From: Bacteriovorax sp. Seq25_V
GTDB taxonomy: Bacteria; Bdellovibrionota; Bacteriovoracia; Bacteriovoracales; Bacteriovoracaceae
Direction of reading: 5' to 3'
Length of the DNA stretch: 64,000 bases
Assembly (NCBI RefSeq): GCF_000447795.1
Contig: NZ_AUNI01000015.1
Location: 310,001-374,000, forward strand
Shown: in pieces, positions 8,189 through 16,783 of the stretch
How the letters are laid out: every line of letters starts with the position of its first letter
Position numbering within the stretch: position 1 is the first letter of the stretch
Notes under the pieces: model-generated
Seen by the model: only the letters and a program-made list of their open reading frames with translations
What the model was told of the DNA's origin: nothing
Databases searched by the model: none
Made by a program: the position numbers and the translations under genes

Positions 8189-8623
8189 ATGGCGAATCTA
8201 AGAGGAATCACATCGAAGCAAGCTTTCAATATTCTAGATAGTGGAATAAGAAATAATGAGGTTCTTAAAGGGCCTCCTCTCTCGTTTGTAATCCTTGATA
8301 ATGGTGGGCATGTTAAACTGGCACATTCTCAGGATGGTTGCTCAATCGCCCGCTACGAAATAGCCCTTGGGAAAGCATATGCGGCTCTTGCGATGGGGTT
8401 TAATTCTCGTGAATTTTACAACTATGTTAAGCAAGGAATTCTACCCGAACTATTTGGTACTGCGATTAATGGAAGTCTAAATGGTAAGTTTATTCCTCAG
8501 CCTGGAGGAGTATTAATTAAGGATGGTGATGAGATTATCGGGGCAATCGGAATTTCAGGAGCATCTTCGGACTATGATGAAGATATTGCCATCAAAGCGA
8601 TTGCCGATATTAATCTACAGTAG
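8189..8623 (+). CDS. GlcG/HbpS-family (DUF336) protein
   Basis: A 144-residue cytoplasmic protein of the GlcG/HbpS fold. Characteristic segments are LSFVILDNGGHVKLAHSQDG, ARYEIALGKAYAALAMG, and the glycine-rich PQPGGVLIKDGDEIIGAIGISGASSDYDEDIA. Members bind haem or cobalamin-like ligands or accompany glycolate and propanediol enzymes; the role here is unknown. It starts 10 nt after the ABC-F gene and is probably co-transcribed with it. The 3' end overlaps the opposing glutathione peroxidase by 9 nt. Confidence 0.88.
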   Translation: MANLRGITSKQAFNILDSGIRNNEVLKGPPLSFVILDNGGHVKLAHSQDGCSIARYEIALGKAYAALAMGFNSREFYNYVKQGILPELFGTAINGSLNGKFIPQPGGVLIKDGDEIIGAIGISGASSDYDEDIAIKAIADINLQ

Positions 8624-9130
8624 TTTTTCTATATTGTTTATTAGCCCTTTATCTAGCGGCACAGTTGATGAAGGGTACTTTTTTATAAGTCTTCCTTCCT
8701 TATCAAATAAAACCTTTTCAAAATTCCATTTAACTTCTTCACGAGTTTGGCTTTTGATGAATTCATAAATTTTATTTTTGTTCGCACCTGAGACAACTTG
8801 CTTCTCAGTAATTGGAAAAGTTGCTCCGTAGTTGCGCTGACAAAAATTGGCGACTTCCGTATTACCTTCTGGTGTTTGTCCTCCAAAGTCGTTTGAAGGG
8901 ATACCTAAGACGACAAGTCCCTTTGATTTATACTTTTGATAGAGTTTTTCAATATCATCAAGCTGTCCAGTATAGCCACAACGTGTCGCGATATTTACAA
9001 CGAGAAGTGGCTTTCCTTTAAATGAGGAAAACTTAATTTCTTCACCTTTGTATGTGTTGATATTGAAATCATAGAGAGAGTTCGCAAATGTTGAGAGAGT
9101 CGCAAAAATTACTAAAAATAGTTTAATCAT
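8615..9130 (-). CDS. Exported glutathione peroxidase-family thiol peroxidase
   Basis: A 171-residue GPx-like peroxidase reducing hydroperoxides. The ATG at 9130 follows GGAGAATTT and yields a signal peptide (MIKLFLVIFATLSTFA), so the enzyme is periplasmic. An upstream in-frame start at 9184 would bury this signal. The catalytic motif NIATRCGYTGQ carries Cys51 in place of selenocysteine. The other tetrad residues are in GGQTPEGN (Gln) and KWNFEKVLFD (Trp, Asn). Periplasmic versions are usually thioredoxin-like-dependent rather than glutathione-dependent. It is convergent with the GlcG-like gene (9-nt overlap). Confidence 0.93.
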   Translation of the reverse strand: MIKLFLVIFATLSTFANSLYDFNINTYKGEEIKFSSFKGKPLLVVNIATRCGYTGQLDDIEKLYQKYKSKGLVVLGIPSNDFGGQTPEGNTEVANFCQRNYGATFPITEKQVVSGANKNKIYEFIKSQTREEVKWNFEKVLFDKEGRLIKKYPSSTVPLDKGLINNIEKLL

Positions 9131-9202
9131 AAATTCTCCTTTTGTTGATGGTAACCAATTTTTGGCAAAAGGTCTCCTAGACATTTGTGCGCTGGGTAGT
9201 TA

Positions 9203-9227
9203 AATACGACTTTTTTACTCGTATTAT
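9203..9227 (+). promoter_or_regulatory. Inverted repeat overlapping a -10 placed for a leaderless antiporter mRNA
   Basis: AATACGA (9203-9209) and TCGTATT (9219-9225) are a perfect 7-bp inverted repeat with a 9-nt spacer. Its right arm overlaps TATTAT (9222-9227, 5/6 to the -10 consensus). Exactly 6 nt separate that hexamer from the ATG at 9234, so +1 would be the A of the start codon. No Shine-Dalgarno is visible. No good -35 is visible. Confidence 0.4.
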
Positions 9228-9233
9228 TATGAC

Positions 9234-10382
9234 ATGGAACAATACATTAACTCTCTTGAACTACAATATCTGATTTTATTCTCTGTCTTACTTCTTCTTC
9301 CAAAGATTTTACTAAGATTTAATATTCCGGTGGGGATATCTTCTCTTTTTCTTGGAGTAATTACGGCCTTGACTATAGGTTGGTTTAAAGATGATCAAAT
9401 GATTCTAATGCTTTCTCGCCTTGGGATTACATCATTATTCTTGTTTGCCGGGATGGAAATTGAGGTTGAGGAACTGAGAAGGGATGCACCTGCTTTAAGC
9501 AAGAGTATTGCAAAGGCGGTTGTTGTCACAATTGTTTCGGCCATTTTCTTTTCGTGGTCCATGGGATTACATTTTAGACCAGCTATCATTTTAGCTCTTG
9601 CGATATTAACTCCATCAACTGGTTTTATTTTAAATTCTCTTAGAAATTATGGTTTCACAGAGGATCAGCAATACTGGATTAGATCAAAAGCGATCGCTAA
9701 AGAAATTGCTGCGATTGTAATGCTATTTGTTGCTCTTCAATCAGAGTCGCTAGAGCAGTTTATTTTCTCTAAAGGGATTTTGATTTTCCTTGTGTTATTT
9801 CTGCCATTTCTATTTAAATTCTTTTTTAAAGTTATTGCGCCTTACGCTCCAGACTCGGAAGTTGGCTTTCTGATTCTTGTGGCCCTGATTTGTGGAGTTA
9901 TCACTAAGAATATTGGAACATACTATCTTGTTGGAGCCTTTATTGTAGGTGTCATTGCTGGACAGTTTAAACATTTTAATAATAGCCATAAGGCCGATGA
10001 CATCCTAGAGCATTTGAGAATGTTCTTTTCATTCTTCATCCCATTTTATTTTTATTCGACAGGACTAACAATTACCTCAGATCTATTCTCAATAAAGGGA
10101 TTAGCGCTTGGACTTGGACTTCTGATTGTGTTTATTCCTATTAGAATCCTTACAGTGTTTTCAAGTATAAAATTCTTTATTAAAGATAATTGGCAGGATC
10201 GTTATCCAATTGCAACAGCGTTGCTTCCAAATTTAATTTTTGGACTAGTACTGGCTTCAATTTTAAGAGAGAGATTTCAAATTGATGTTTATATTATTTC
10301 TGGTCTGATTGTTTATACGATACTTTCAAGTATTATTCCTGCGATTGTCTTTAAGAAGACACCTCCGGAGTCTTTTGTTTAG
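9234..10382 (+). CDS. CPA2-type cation/H+ antiporter (KefB/NhaS3-like), membrane domain only
   Basis: A 382-residue integral membrane protein with about 11-12 hydrophobic segments throughout. Features typical of the Na_H_Exchanger fold are GITSLFLFAGMEIEVEEL, ILALAILTPSTGFILNSL in the position of the ion-binding helix, and GAFIVGVIAG. It lacks the TrkA-N domain that KefB/KefC carry, so it should be an unregulated monovalent cation/proton exchanger. The HIT gene follows after 8 nt. The ATG has no Shine-Dalgarno (see the preceding regulatory entry). Transported ion is not predictable. Confidence 0.88.
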   Translation: MEQYINSLELQYLILFSVLLLLPKILLRFNIPVGISSLFLGVITALTIGWFKDDQMILMLSRLGITSLFLFAGMEIEVEELRRDAPALSKSIAKAVVVTIVSAIFFSWSMGLHFRPAIILALAILTPSTGFILNSLRNYGFTEDQQYWIRSKAIAKEIAAIVMLFVALQSESLEQFIFSKGILIFLVLFLPFLFKFFFKVIAPYAPDSEVGFLILVALICGVITKNIGTYYLVGAFIVGVIAGQFKHFNNSHKADDILEHLRMFFSFFIPFYFYSTGLTITSDLFSIKGLALGLGLLIVFIPIRILTVFSSIKFFIKDNWQDRYPIATALLPNLIFGLVLASILRERFQIDVYIISGLIVYTILSSIIPAIVFKKTPPESFV

Positions 10383-10390
10383 GATCATCA

Positions 10391-10777
10391 ATGGAAATTA
10401 ATTCACGTTTTGTAGAAGATTCTGACTTTGTTACTGAGCTAGAACTTTGCCAGCTACGTCTAATGAAAGATGGTGATCTCGATTGGTTTATGATGATTCC
10501 CAAAGTTCCTGGTGCTAAAGAATGGATTGATCTAAGCGTAGATCAGCAAATTCAATTAACAAAAGAGATTGATCTCGTTAGTCGTAAATTGAAGTCTGTT
10601 AATTCTGGTAAAATAAATATTGGTAGTCTTGGTAACGTGGTTAGTGACTTACATATACATGTTTTGTCGAGAGAAGAAGGGGATAGAGCTTGGCCAGGAC
10701 CTATTTGGGGAACAAAGGCATTAAAACCGTATTCCCCAGATAGACTAGTATTTTGGAAAAAAGAATTTAATTCTTAG
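10391..10777 (+). CDS. HIT-domain nucleotide hydrolase/transferase
   Basis: A 128-residue protein of the histidine triad superfamily, small nucleotide phosphate hydrolases or transferases. The motif near residue 98 is DLHIHVLSREEGDRAWPGPIWG. It contains the first two His of the triad (H-I-H-V), but the third position is replaced, as in a subset of bacterial HIT proteins with this AWPGPxWG ending. The N-terminal half (LCQLRLMKDGDLDWFMMIPKV) is typical. It is co-directional with the antiporter and has interlocked stops (TTAG) with the opposing SlyD-like gene. Confidence 0.88.
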   Translation: MEINSRFVEDSDFVTELELCQLRLMKDGDLDWFMMIPKVPGAKEWIDLSVDQQIQLTKEIDLVSRKLKSVNSGKINIGSLGNVVSDLHIHVLSREEGDRAWPGPIWGTKALKPYSPDRLVFWKKEFNS

Positions 10778-11247
10778 TGGTGATGTCCACCTTCTCCGTG
10801 TGCGTGACCATGAGCAATTTCTTCATCAGTTGCCGCACGTGATTCAGTAATTTCTACATCAAAGAAAAGTTTCTTTCCTGCAAGTGGGTGGTTACCATCA
10901 AGAGTAATACTTTCACCTTCGATTTTTACAACAGTAAATGGAGGCATTGCTGGGTTGTTGTTAACTCTAAATTGGTCTCCAACATTTAGTTCAGCTTCTG
11001 GTGGAAACTGAGCTCTTTCAACAGTAATAACCATATCTTCTCTTACTTCACCGTAAGCATCAGCAGCAGCTACTTCAACATTCTTCTTATCACCAACATT
11101 CATTACAACTAGTTCTTGCTCTAGTCCTGGGATAATCATTCCGCTACCTTCTAGGAAAAGAAGTGGAGATGCACCTTCAGATGAATCAATTGTTGTACCT
11201 TGATCATCTTTAAGAGTGTAATGAAATCCAATAACTTTTTGTGTCAT
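10774..11247 (-). CDS. slyD: FKBP-type peptidyl-prolyl isomerase, SlyD-like
   Basis: A 157-residue SlyD-type isomerase and chaperone. The FKBP halves flank an insert-in-flap domain: VIGFHYTLKDDQGTTIDSS at the start, LLFLEGSGMIIPGLEQEL, then AYGEVREDMVITV and the closing GNHPLAGKKLFFDVEI. The C-terminus is His-rich (HGHAHGEGGHHH), a short version of the nickel-binding tail of SlyD. It has a good Shine-Dalgarno (AAAGGATA). It may aid folding and metallocentre maturation in the cytoplasm. No hydrogenase or urease genes lie nearby, so the client is unknown. Confidence 0.92.
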   Translation of the reverse strand: MTQKVIGFHYTLKDDQGTTIDSSEGASPLLFLEGSGMIIPGLEQELVVMNVGDKKNVEVAAADAYGEVREDMVITVERAQFPPEAELNVGDQFRVNNNPAMPPFTVVKIEGESITLDGNHPLAGKKLFFDVEITESRAATDEEIAHGHAHGEGGHHH

Positions 11248-11313
11248 AAAATATCCTTTTTTTGTTTTTGATAACTACTTTTATCGGCCCTAGCACTTAC
11301 TGGCAATCTTAGC

Positions 11314-11342
11314 TTGCCTCACAGGTGCTTTTTCATTATATT
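11314..11342 (+). promoter_or_regulatory. Candidate sigma-70 promoter for the HelD-like gene
   Basis: TTGCCT (11314-11319, 4/6) and TATATT (11337-11342, 5/6) are separated by 17 nt. The predicted start near 11349 gives a leader of about 30 nt carrying AAAGGATATT ahead of the ATG at 11380. Confidence 0.55.
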
Positions 11343-11379
11343 GCCATAATAATTTTTTCAATCATATAAAGGATATTTC

Positions 11380-13569
11380 ATGTCTGATGCTCTAAGTACT
11401 GAAATTTATAAATATATAACGCGACTTGAGAAGTCCGTTACTGATTGCGTTGATGTAATTAAAAAGATCCCTGATCACAATATGGAAGCCTTGATGGAGA
11501 TTCAAAGAAATTTAGAGTCTCTGAAAGAAGAAAGTAAGTCATGTAATGACGATGATCTTCCAGCAATCATTCAACAGATGCACCTACAAAATCAACTGGC
11601 CGAAAGATTTTCGACTCACGTAAGCCTTCCCGATGCCGAGTCTCCATTCTTTGGTCATATGAGAATTGAGCAAGAAGGTAAAACGAAAGATATTTATCTT
11701 GGACATATATCGTTTTCGCATCGTCTTGCGAAGTTTAAAATCATCGACTGGAAAAAGGCTCCAATTGCGAGAGTGTTTTATCAATTTGCTGAAGAAGATG
11801 ATTTTGAATTAGATCTTGAAGAGAGAACAATTGAAGGAACGATACTTGAAAAGTCTATCCTTACAATTAGAAATGGTGAACTACTTCGTGTTGATAGAGG
11901 TGGTGAGTCTTATGTGAAAAGAGATGGTAAGTGGACTGGAATGCACGAAGAAGTTGCTGTCCTTGCAGGTGGAGAAGGGAAGGCTAATGGAGAGCTCGCT
12001 TTTGGTATGGGAAATACCAACTTTGATTCTCCTGAAGTAATCTCGCTTCTTGATAAAATTCAGTATGACATTGTTCATGGTGATGCAAAGAAACCTCTTC
12101 TTATTACAGGGGGAGCTGGTAGTGGTAAGACAACTGTAGCTCTTTATCGAATCGCAAAACTTTGTGAAAAGGGTGTTCTGAATCCTAATGATGCCCTTGT
12201 TCTTGTTCCAAACGCAGGTCTGATTAATCTTTCTAAGACACTTCTTTATAATATTGGCCTGGAAAGAGTACATGTAAAAACAACTGAAGAACTTTTAAAG
12301 GAAGTTGTAACAACGACAATTAAGGGAATGCCACGCAAGATTAATGATAACACTCCACTTGGAGTATCAACAATCAAGAGGCATCCATATACTTTAGATA
12401 TGCTTGCTGAATATGTTGAGCAACAGAAAAATCAGGCTCTTTCTGTTCTTGAGAAAATGGAGAATAAAGATAAGATCTTTAATTTCATTTCTTCTAATAA
12501 GCACTTATCAATTATCCCATTATTTAAACTGATTCATGAACAGTCTTTCATTACTTCTTTGGAAAGAATGCAAATTAAAGAGCAGTTAAGAAAACTTAGA
12601 AATTACCAAGAAGATATTTTTAATCTTTTCACTAATTTCTCTTTAATGGAAAAGTTAAGAGACAACTCAAATGGTTTCATTACAAATAGAATGCTTGAAG
12701 AGTTAAAGTTTCATATGTCTTCTACTTATAATGAGTTCGACTCAGACAAGGATCATCAATCAACTGAAGCGACTATGGATAGAAGTGGTATGTTTGATTT
12801 TGAAGACTACCCATTACTAATCAAACTTGTTGAATTAAAAAATGGGACAATCCACATTAATAATCACAAGATCAAAATGTATAAACACATCTTCCTTGAT
12901 GAGGCGCAAGAGCTTTCAGCAAGTGAGTTAGAACTTCTGTCTCATACACTTATGAAGGATGGAAACTACACAGTGGCAGGAGATGCGATTCAACAAATTG
13001 ATCCATCGATGGTTTTCACTTCTTGGGATCTTGTTCTTAAGAGTTTAGGAATTAGTGACTTTAAAGCAAGTGAGCTTAATGTTTCTTACCGCTCTCCAAA
13101 GCAGATTGTAGAGTTTGCTCACACGGTACTTGGTCCTCTTGCTCCAGGTCAGATGCCAGATACAAAGAGAAACGGTGGACCAGTTATTAAAACTCAAGTT
13201 CAACACCTTGCTCATGCATCGATGGTTCTATCTGATGCTCTTGTTGATCTTACAAAGAGAGAGCCACGTGCGACGATTGCCATCATTTGTAATAAAGAAG
13301 AAACGGCAGAGCAGTTTTACAACGAACTTGCAGATATTGGTGGTGTGAACCTTGTGCTAGATCAAGGGTTTAACTTTAAGCCTGGTATTGATATCACAAC
13401 TGTTGACCAGATCCGTGGTCTTGAGTTTGATTACGTTATTCTTCCAGATACAGATAGAGTGAATTACCCAGAAAATAATAGGGCCAGAAAGAGACTTCAC
13501 CTTGCTGCAACAAGAGCAATTCACCAGTTATGGGTTCTCTTCCCGCTAGATCGTACAATTCTATTCTAA
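11380..13569 (+). CDS. HelD-like superfamily I helicase/RNA polymerase recycling ATPase
   Basis: A 729-residue UvrD/Rep-like ATPase. The N-terminal roughly 70 residues form a coiled coil. Next is the HelD-type segment DIYLGHISFSHR...KIIDWKKAPIARVFYQF, matching the WRAP-like sequence before the helicase core in HelD. Walker A is GGAGSGKTT near residue 244, Walker B LDEAQEL near residue 507, motif III AGDAIQQID, and motif VI-like ATRAIHQLWVL at the end. HelD enzymes dislodge RNA polymerase from stalled or post-termination complexes. Its convergent neighbour is a Gre-like secondary-channel factor. A DNA-repair helicase is the alternative, but the N-terminal segment favours HelD. Confidence 0.87.
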   Translation: MSDALSTEIYKYITRLEKSVTDCVDVIKKIPDHNMEALMEIQRNLESLKEESKSCNDDDLPAIIQQMHLQNQLAERFSTHVSLPDAESPFFGHMRIEQEGKTKDIYLGHISFSHRLAKFKIIDWKKAPIARVFYQFAEEDDFELDLEERTIEGTILEKSILTIRNGELLRVDRGGESYVKRDGKWTGMHEEVAVLAGGEGKANGELAFGMGNTNFDSPEVISLLDKIQYDIVHGDAKKPLLITGGAGSGKTTVALYRIAKLCEKGVLNPNDALVLVPNAGLINLSKTLLYNIGLERVHVKTTEELLKEVVTTTIKGMPRKINDNTPLGVSTIKRHPYTLDMLAEYVEQQKNQALSVLEKMENKDKIFNFISSNKHLSIIPLFKLIHEQSFITSLERMQIKEQLRKLRNYQEDIFNLFTNFSLMEKLRDNSNGFITNRMLEELKFHMSSTYNEFDSDKDHQSTEATMDRSGMFDFEDYPLLIKLVELKNGTIHINNHKIKMYKHIFLDEAQELSASELELLSHTLMKDGNYTVAGDAIQQIDPSMVFTSWDLVLKSLGISDFKASELNVSYRSPKQIVEFAHTVLGPLAPGQMPDTKRNGGPVIKTQVQHLAHASMVLSDALVDLTKREPRATIAIICNKEETAEQFYNELADIGGVNLVLDQGFNFKPGIDITTVDQIRGLEFDYVILPDTDRVNYPENNRARKRLHLAATRAIHQLWVLFPLDRTILF

Positions 13570-14039
13570 AAAATTTCTATAATTTGATACTCGAGCTCTC
13601 CTTTGGGAGACTCGACTTCAAAAAATTCTCCTTCTTCTAATGTCATTGCGCCTTCAGCGATCGGTGACTTTAGTGAAAGAACATGTACTTCCACATTATC
13701 AATATCTAATGTATATCCTGAGTAGGTTGGAGAAATGAAATAGAGTGCCTCATTGTCTTCGTGACCAATTTTAGCAATTGCTCCCACTTCTACCTTGTCT
13801 GATGCTTTAGGCGTATACGCATCAATATAGGCAATATCTGATTTTAACTCTTCAACTCTCTTGCCCTGTGCTTGTACGAGGTAGCCAACTTCTGTGCGTC
13901 GAGTATCGTACTTGCCTTCGGGTTTCATATCATCTTGAGACATGAGATCACGTGAGTGCTCAAGGGCCTCGGTTGCCAGCTCGAGCTCATGTTGAAGTTT
14001 TTTATGAATTTCTTGTTTTATCAAAGTCTTATTTATCAT
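13566..14039 (-). CDS. GreA/GreB-family transcription factor
   Basis: A 157-residue Gre-like protein. The first about 80 residues are a helical hairpin (IHKKLQHELELATEAL...QAQGKRVEELKSDIAYI) with acidic residues at the tip (SQDDMKPEGKYDTR), corresponding to the coiled coil that enters the RNA polymerase secondary channel. The second half is the FKBP-like Gre C-domain, with the hallmark ALYFISPTYSGYTLD and KSPIAEGAM. The KPEGKYDTRRTEVGYL tip matches a divergent GreAB branch rather than canonical GreA. It may rescue backtracked polymerase or compete with other channel factors. Stops interlock (CTAA) with the HelD-like gene. A second, shorter relative lies at 52442. Confidence 0.88.
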   Translation of the reverse strand: MINKTLIKQEIHKKLQHELELATEALEHSRDLMSQDDMKPEGKYDTRRTEVGYLVQAQGKRVEELKSDIAYIDAYTPKASDKVEVGAIAKIGHEDNEALYFISPTYSGYTLDIDNVEVHVLSLKSPIAEGAMTLEEGEFFEVESPKGELEYQIIEIF

Positions 14040-14047
14040 GAATTTAC

Positions 14048-14099
14048 TTTACCATAATCGAACTTAGATGTAAGATACAAGTATACCCCATGGGGGTAT
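14048..14099 (+). promoter_or_regulatory. Copper-operon promoter with CsoR-type operator
   Basis: A promoter TTTACC (14048-14053) - 17 nt - TAAGAT (14071-14076) is followed at the predicted +1 by the perfect inverted repeat ATACCCC-ATG-GGGGTAT (14083-14099). GC-rich C4/G4 arms flanked by TA are the CsoR operator type. The operator lies where bound repressor would block open-complex formation. csoR is the third gene downstream, so autoregulation is expected. The Shine-Dalgarno GAAAGGAAG follows. Confidence 0.85.
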
Positions 14100-14116
14100 T
14101 TTGAAAGGAAGTATTT

Positions 14117-14335
14117 ATGTCAGAAAATAAAAAAATGAAGTTTATTGTTAGCGGAATTAAGTGTGGGGGTTGTGTTTCAAAAATTGAAAATAATCTTTCG
14201 GACTATCACCCAGTTGTGGATAAGGAAGTTGGTGAGGTCATTGTAGAGTTGGCCACTGAGACAAGACCAATTGAAGTAAAGAAGAAGCTTGAAGAATTAG
14301 GATTTGGAGTTCAAAGCTTTTCTAAGGCTGAGTAA
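14117..14335 (+). CDS. copZ: Copper chaperone, HMA domain (CopZ-like)
   Basis: A 72-residue soluble heavy-metal-associated domain with the Cu(I) motif [12 protein letters not shown] (Cys16, Cys19) in the first loop and the usual beta-alpha-beta-beta-alpha-beta order. It would collect cytoplasmic Cu(I) and pass it to the CopA N-terminal domain or the CsoR repressor. It is the first gene of the copper operon, directly behind the CsoR-type operator. Its stop overlaps the copA start by 1 nt (TAATG), so translation is coupled. The GGC inside the CxxC is slightly unusual but conservative. Confidence 0.93.
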   Translation: MSENKKMKFIVSGIKCGGCVSKIENNLSDYHPVVDKEVGEVIVELATETRPIEVKKKLEELGFGVQSFSKAE

Positions 14336-16497
14336 TGAGCTTTCAGATAAATCAGAAAGTTAAAGGCATGACCTGTGCAGGTTGTGCTTCAACTATTGAG
14401 AGGGAGGCATCCAAAGTCGCTGGAGTACTATCATGTGAGGTTAACTTTGCGACTGAATCGGTTGCGATATCAACAGAGACAGAAGCGGATTTTCATAAGC
14501 TTCAGAAAAAAATTAAAGAGATTGGGTATGAGATTGTAGATACTTTAAAAGAAGAAAAAGATGATAAGACTTTGATGAAGTTTTTTATCTCAATCACTCT
14601 GAGTATTTTAATTTTCTTATTTGCTATGGGGCCACTTATGCATGTGGTGTCTAGAGAAGTGAATTGGTATATTCAATTTGCTTTAACCCTTCCTGTTTGG
14701 GCATGGATCGGGCTTCCATACCTCAAAGCCGTATGGGTACTTTTAAAAACTCTTCGTTCAAATATGAATACTCTGATAGGGGTTGCTACAACTGCTGCCT
14801 TTACTTATAGTTCATTCATTACATTCTTTAATCAAAAATCAATTCAGATTGGATTAACTCAGACGGTCTATTTTGAAGCTATCGGTTTTATTGTGAGCTT
14901 CGTTCTTCTTGGTCAATACTTTGAACACAAGGCGAAGAAAAAAGCGAAAGAGGCGCTTGATTCACTTCTAAACTTAACAAGTAAAGAGGCTACAGTTCTT
15001 GTTGATGGTGTTGAAGTTCTTAAGAAAATGGATGAAATTGTCGTTGGGGATATTCTTCGTGTTCGACCAGGTGAGAAACTTTCTGTCGATGGGAAAATTA
15101 TTAAAGGACAATCGAGTATTGATGAGTCAATGCTAACTGGAGAGTCGGTTCCTGTTCTCAAAAAGATTGATGACAATGTTTTTGGTGGGACGATCAATGG
15201 AGAAAGTGTCATTGAGTATGTCGCAACAAAAGTTGGAAAAGATACCATGGTTGCACACATTATCGATTTTGTTGAAAGTGCACAATTAAATAAACCACAA
15301 ATTCAGAAGCTTGCTGACCAAGTAAGTGCTGTTTTTACTCCTGTCGTAATTGTAATAGCAGTCATAACTTTCATACTATGGTTTATGCTTGGACCAACTC
15401 CTGTTTGGGGTAATGCCATTTCTAATTTTATCGCAGTTCTTGTTATTGCATGTCCATGTGCTCTAGGGCTTGCGACTCCTACCGCAGTTGTTGTAGCCAC
15501 CGGGAAAGCCTCCTTGGCGGGAGTACTTGTAGGTGGGGGAAGTGTTATTGAAAAGGCAAACTCTATCAATGCTGTTGCTTTTGATAAGACAGGAACTATT
15601 ACACATGGAAAGCCTATCGTTTTAAGTATGGAGTACTTTGGTGATAACGAACAAGATTTCCTTGTCGCGGTCAGCTCAATTGAAAATTACTCCGAACACC
15701 CACTTGCTAAGTCAATTGTAAACTACGCAAAGGAGTTGGGGGTACAACTTGATGATCCGGATTCATTTGAAATTGTTGCTGGAGGGGGAGTAAGAGCTGA
15801 TTATATCGGAAAAGAATATCTTCTTGGTAGTCATAACTTTCTTGAGTCAGAAGGTGTGGAGTTTGAACATCAGTTTGACGATCATCTTTTAGGAACATAT
15901 GTCTATGTTTCCGTTGAAAAGAAGTGTATTGCCCGTTTTGTCATTGGAGATAAAGTTAAGCAATCGGCTAAAGAGCTAATTTCAAAGCTACATGAACTTG
16001 GGATTAAGACATATCTTATCACTGGGGATAATGAGAGGATAGCAGCTGAAGTCGCTAGAGAAGTTGGAATCGATGATTTCTATGCCAATGTGAAGCCATT
16101 AGAAAAAGCAGATTATATTCAAAAGATTCAAAAAGATTATAAGGTTGCAATGATAGGAGATGGAGTAAATGATGCTCCGGCCCTGGCTAAGGCTGATCTC
16201 TCTCTCGCGATGGGAACAGGGGCAGATGTGGCAATTAACGCTAGTGATGTCACTATCTCGACAGGTGATATTGCTAAAATTTACGATCTATTCATTCTTG
16301 CTCGAGGGAGCATGAAAATTATGAAGCAGAACCTTGGGCTTTCTTTTGTTTATAATACGGCACTTATTCCTCTTGCTGCTGGGATCTTGTATCCTTTTGG
16401 TGGACCACTGATGCCTCCAATCCTCGCAAGTATCGCCATGGCAATGAGTAGTATCTCTGTTGTTTTAAATAGCTTACGTATAAGGAATTTAATATGA
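14335..16497 (+). CDS. copA: Cu(I)-exporting P1B-type ATPase CopA
   Basis: A 720-residue copper-exporting ATPase with one N-terminal HMA domain (MTCAGCAST, Cys14/Cys17) and eight predicted helices. Landmarks in order are the actuator loop TGES (from residue 268), the transmembrane metal site CPC (Cys373-Pro-Cys375) in [12 protein letters not shown], the phosphorylation loop DKTGT (Asp417), the SEHPL His-Pro motif, and [14 protein letters not shown] in the hinge. TM7/TM8 contain NLGLSFVYN and [14 protein letters not shown], both expected for Cu(I). It exports cytoplasmic Cu(I) to the periplasm, where the Cus-type system at 20.5 kb could remove it. It overlaps csoR by 4 nt (ATGA). Confidence 0.97.
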   Translation: MSFQINQKVKGMTCAGCASTIEREASKVAGVLSCEVNFATESVAISTETEADFHKLQKKIKEIGYEIVDTLKEEKDDKTLMKFFISITLSILIFLFAMGPLMHVVSREVNWYIQFALTLPVWAWIGLPYLKAVWVLLKTLRSNMNTLIGVATTAAFTYSSFITFFNQKSIQIGLTQTVYFEAIGFIVSFVLLGQYFEHKAKKKAKEALDSLLNLTSKEATVLVDGVEVLKKMDEIVVGDILRVRPGEKLSVDGKIIKGQSSIDESMLTGESVPVLKKIDDNVFGGTINGESVIEYVATKVGKDTMVAHIIDFVESAQLNKPQIQKLADQVSAVFTPVVIVIAVITFILWFMLGPTPVWGNAISNFIAVLVIACPCALGLATPTAVVVATGKASLAGVLVGGGSVIEKANSINAVAFDKTGTITHGKPIVLSMEYFGDNEQDFLVAVSSIENYSEHPLAKSIVNYAKELGVQLDDPDSFEIVAGGGVRADYIGKEYLLGSHNFLESEGVEFEHQFDDHLLGTYVYVSVEKKCIARFVIGDKVKQSAKELISKLHELGIKTYLITGDNERIAAEVAREVGIDDFYANVKPLEKADYIQKIQKDYKVAMIGDGVNDAPALAKADLSLAMGTGADVAINASDVTISTGDIAKIYDLFILARGSMKIMKQNLGLSFVYNTALIPLAAGILYPFGGPLMPPILASIAMAMSSISVVLNSLRIRNLI

Positions 16498-16775
16498 ATC
16501 ACCATGCGGATCACCGAAAATTAGTCAATAGAGTAAAGCGAATAGAGGGGCAGGTTCGTGGTATTTCTTCAATGATTGAGGAGCAGAAGTACTGTATCGA
16601 CATTTTGACACAAATTAAGGCTTCACGAAGTGCATTAAAGTCTTTAGAGTTAGAGGTATTAGAAAATCATGTCGGCCATTGCATGATGAAGGCCTCAAGA
16701 TCAAATGATGAAAAAGAGATTGAGGAAAAAATTAAAGAGGTAATGGACCTATTAAAGAGGTCCTCTAAGTCATAA
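16494..16775 (+). CDS. csoR: Copper-sensing repressor CsoR
   Basis: A 93-residue all-helical DUF156 regulator. The Cu(I) ligands have the exact CsoR spacing: Cys34, then His59 (24 residues between), then Cys63 (three between). The opening [15 protein letters not shown] is the family signature. Copper binding releases DNA; the matching palindrome is at 14083-14099, ahead of copZ. Being last of the three overlapping genes makes the loop autoregulatory. FrmR or RcnR lack the third thiol ligand at this position, so copper is the best assignment. Confidence 0.94.
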   Translation: MNHHADHRKLVNRVKRIEGQVRGISSMIEEQKYCIDILTQIKASRSALKSLELEVLENHVGHCMMKASRSNDEKEIEEKIKEVMDLLKRSSKS

Positions 16776-16783
16776 GAAAAAAG

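Noticed and set aside
9131-9184. Longer start for the glutathione peroxidase
   Set aside because: It would bury the signal peptide and lacks a ribosome-binding site, while ATG 9130 has GGAGAATTT.
11302-11317. Sigma-54-like GG...GC element in the SlyD/HelD intergenic region
   Set aside because: The GG and GC are 12 nt apart instead of the required 10, and a normal sigma-70 promoter overlaps the same stretch.
14913-15260. Open frame of 115 codons opposite copA
   Set aside because: It lies entirely within a strongly conserved P-type ATPase region, has Ser/Ile/Thr-biased shadow composition, and no recognisable domain.
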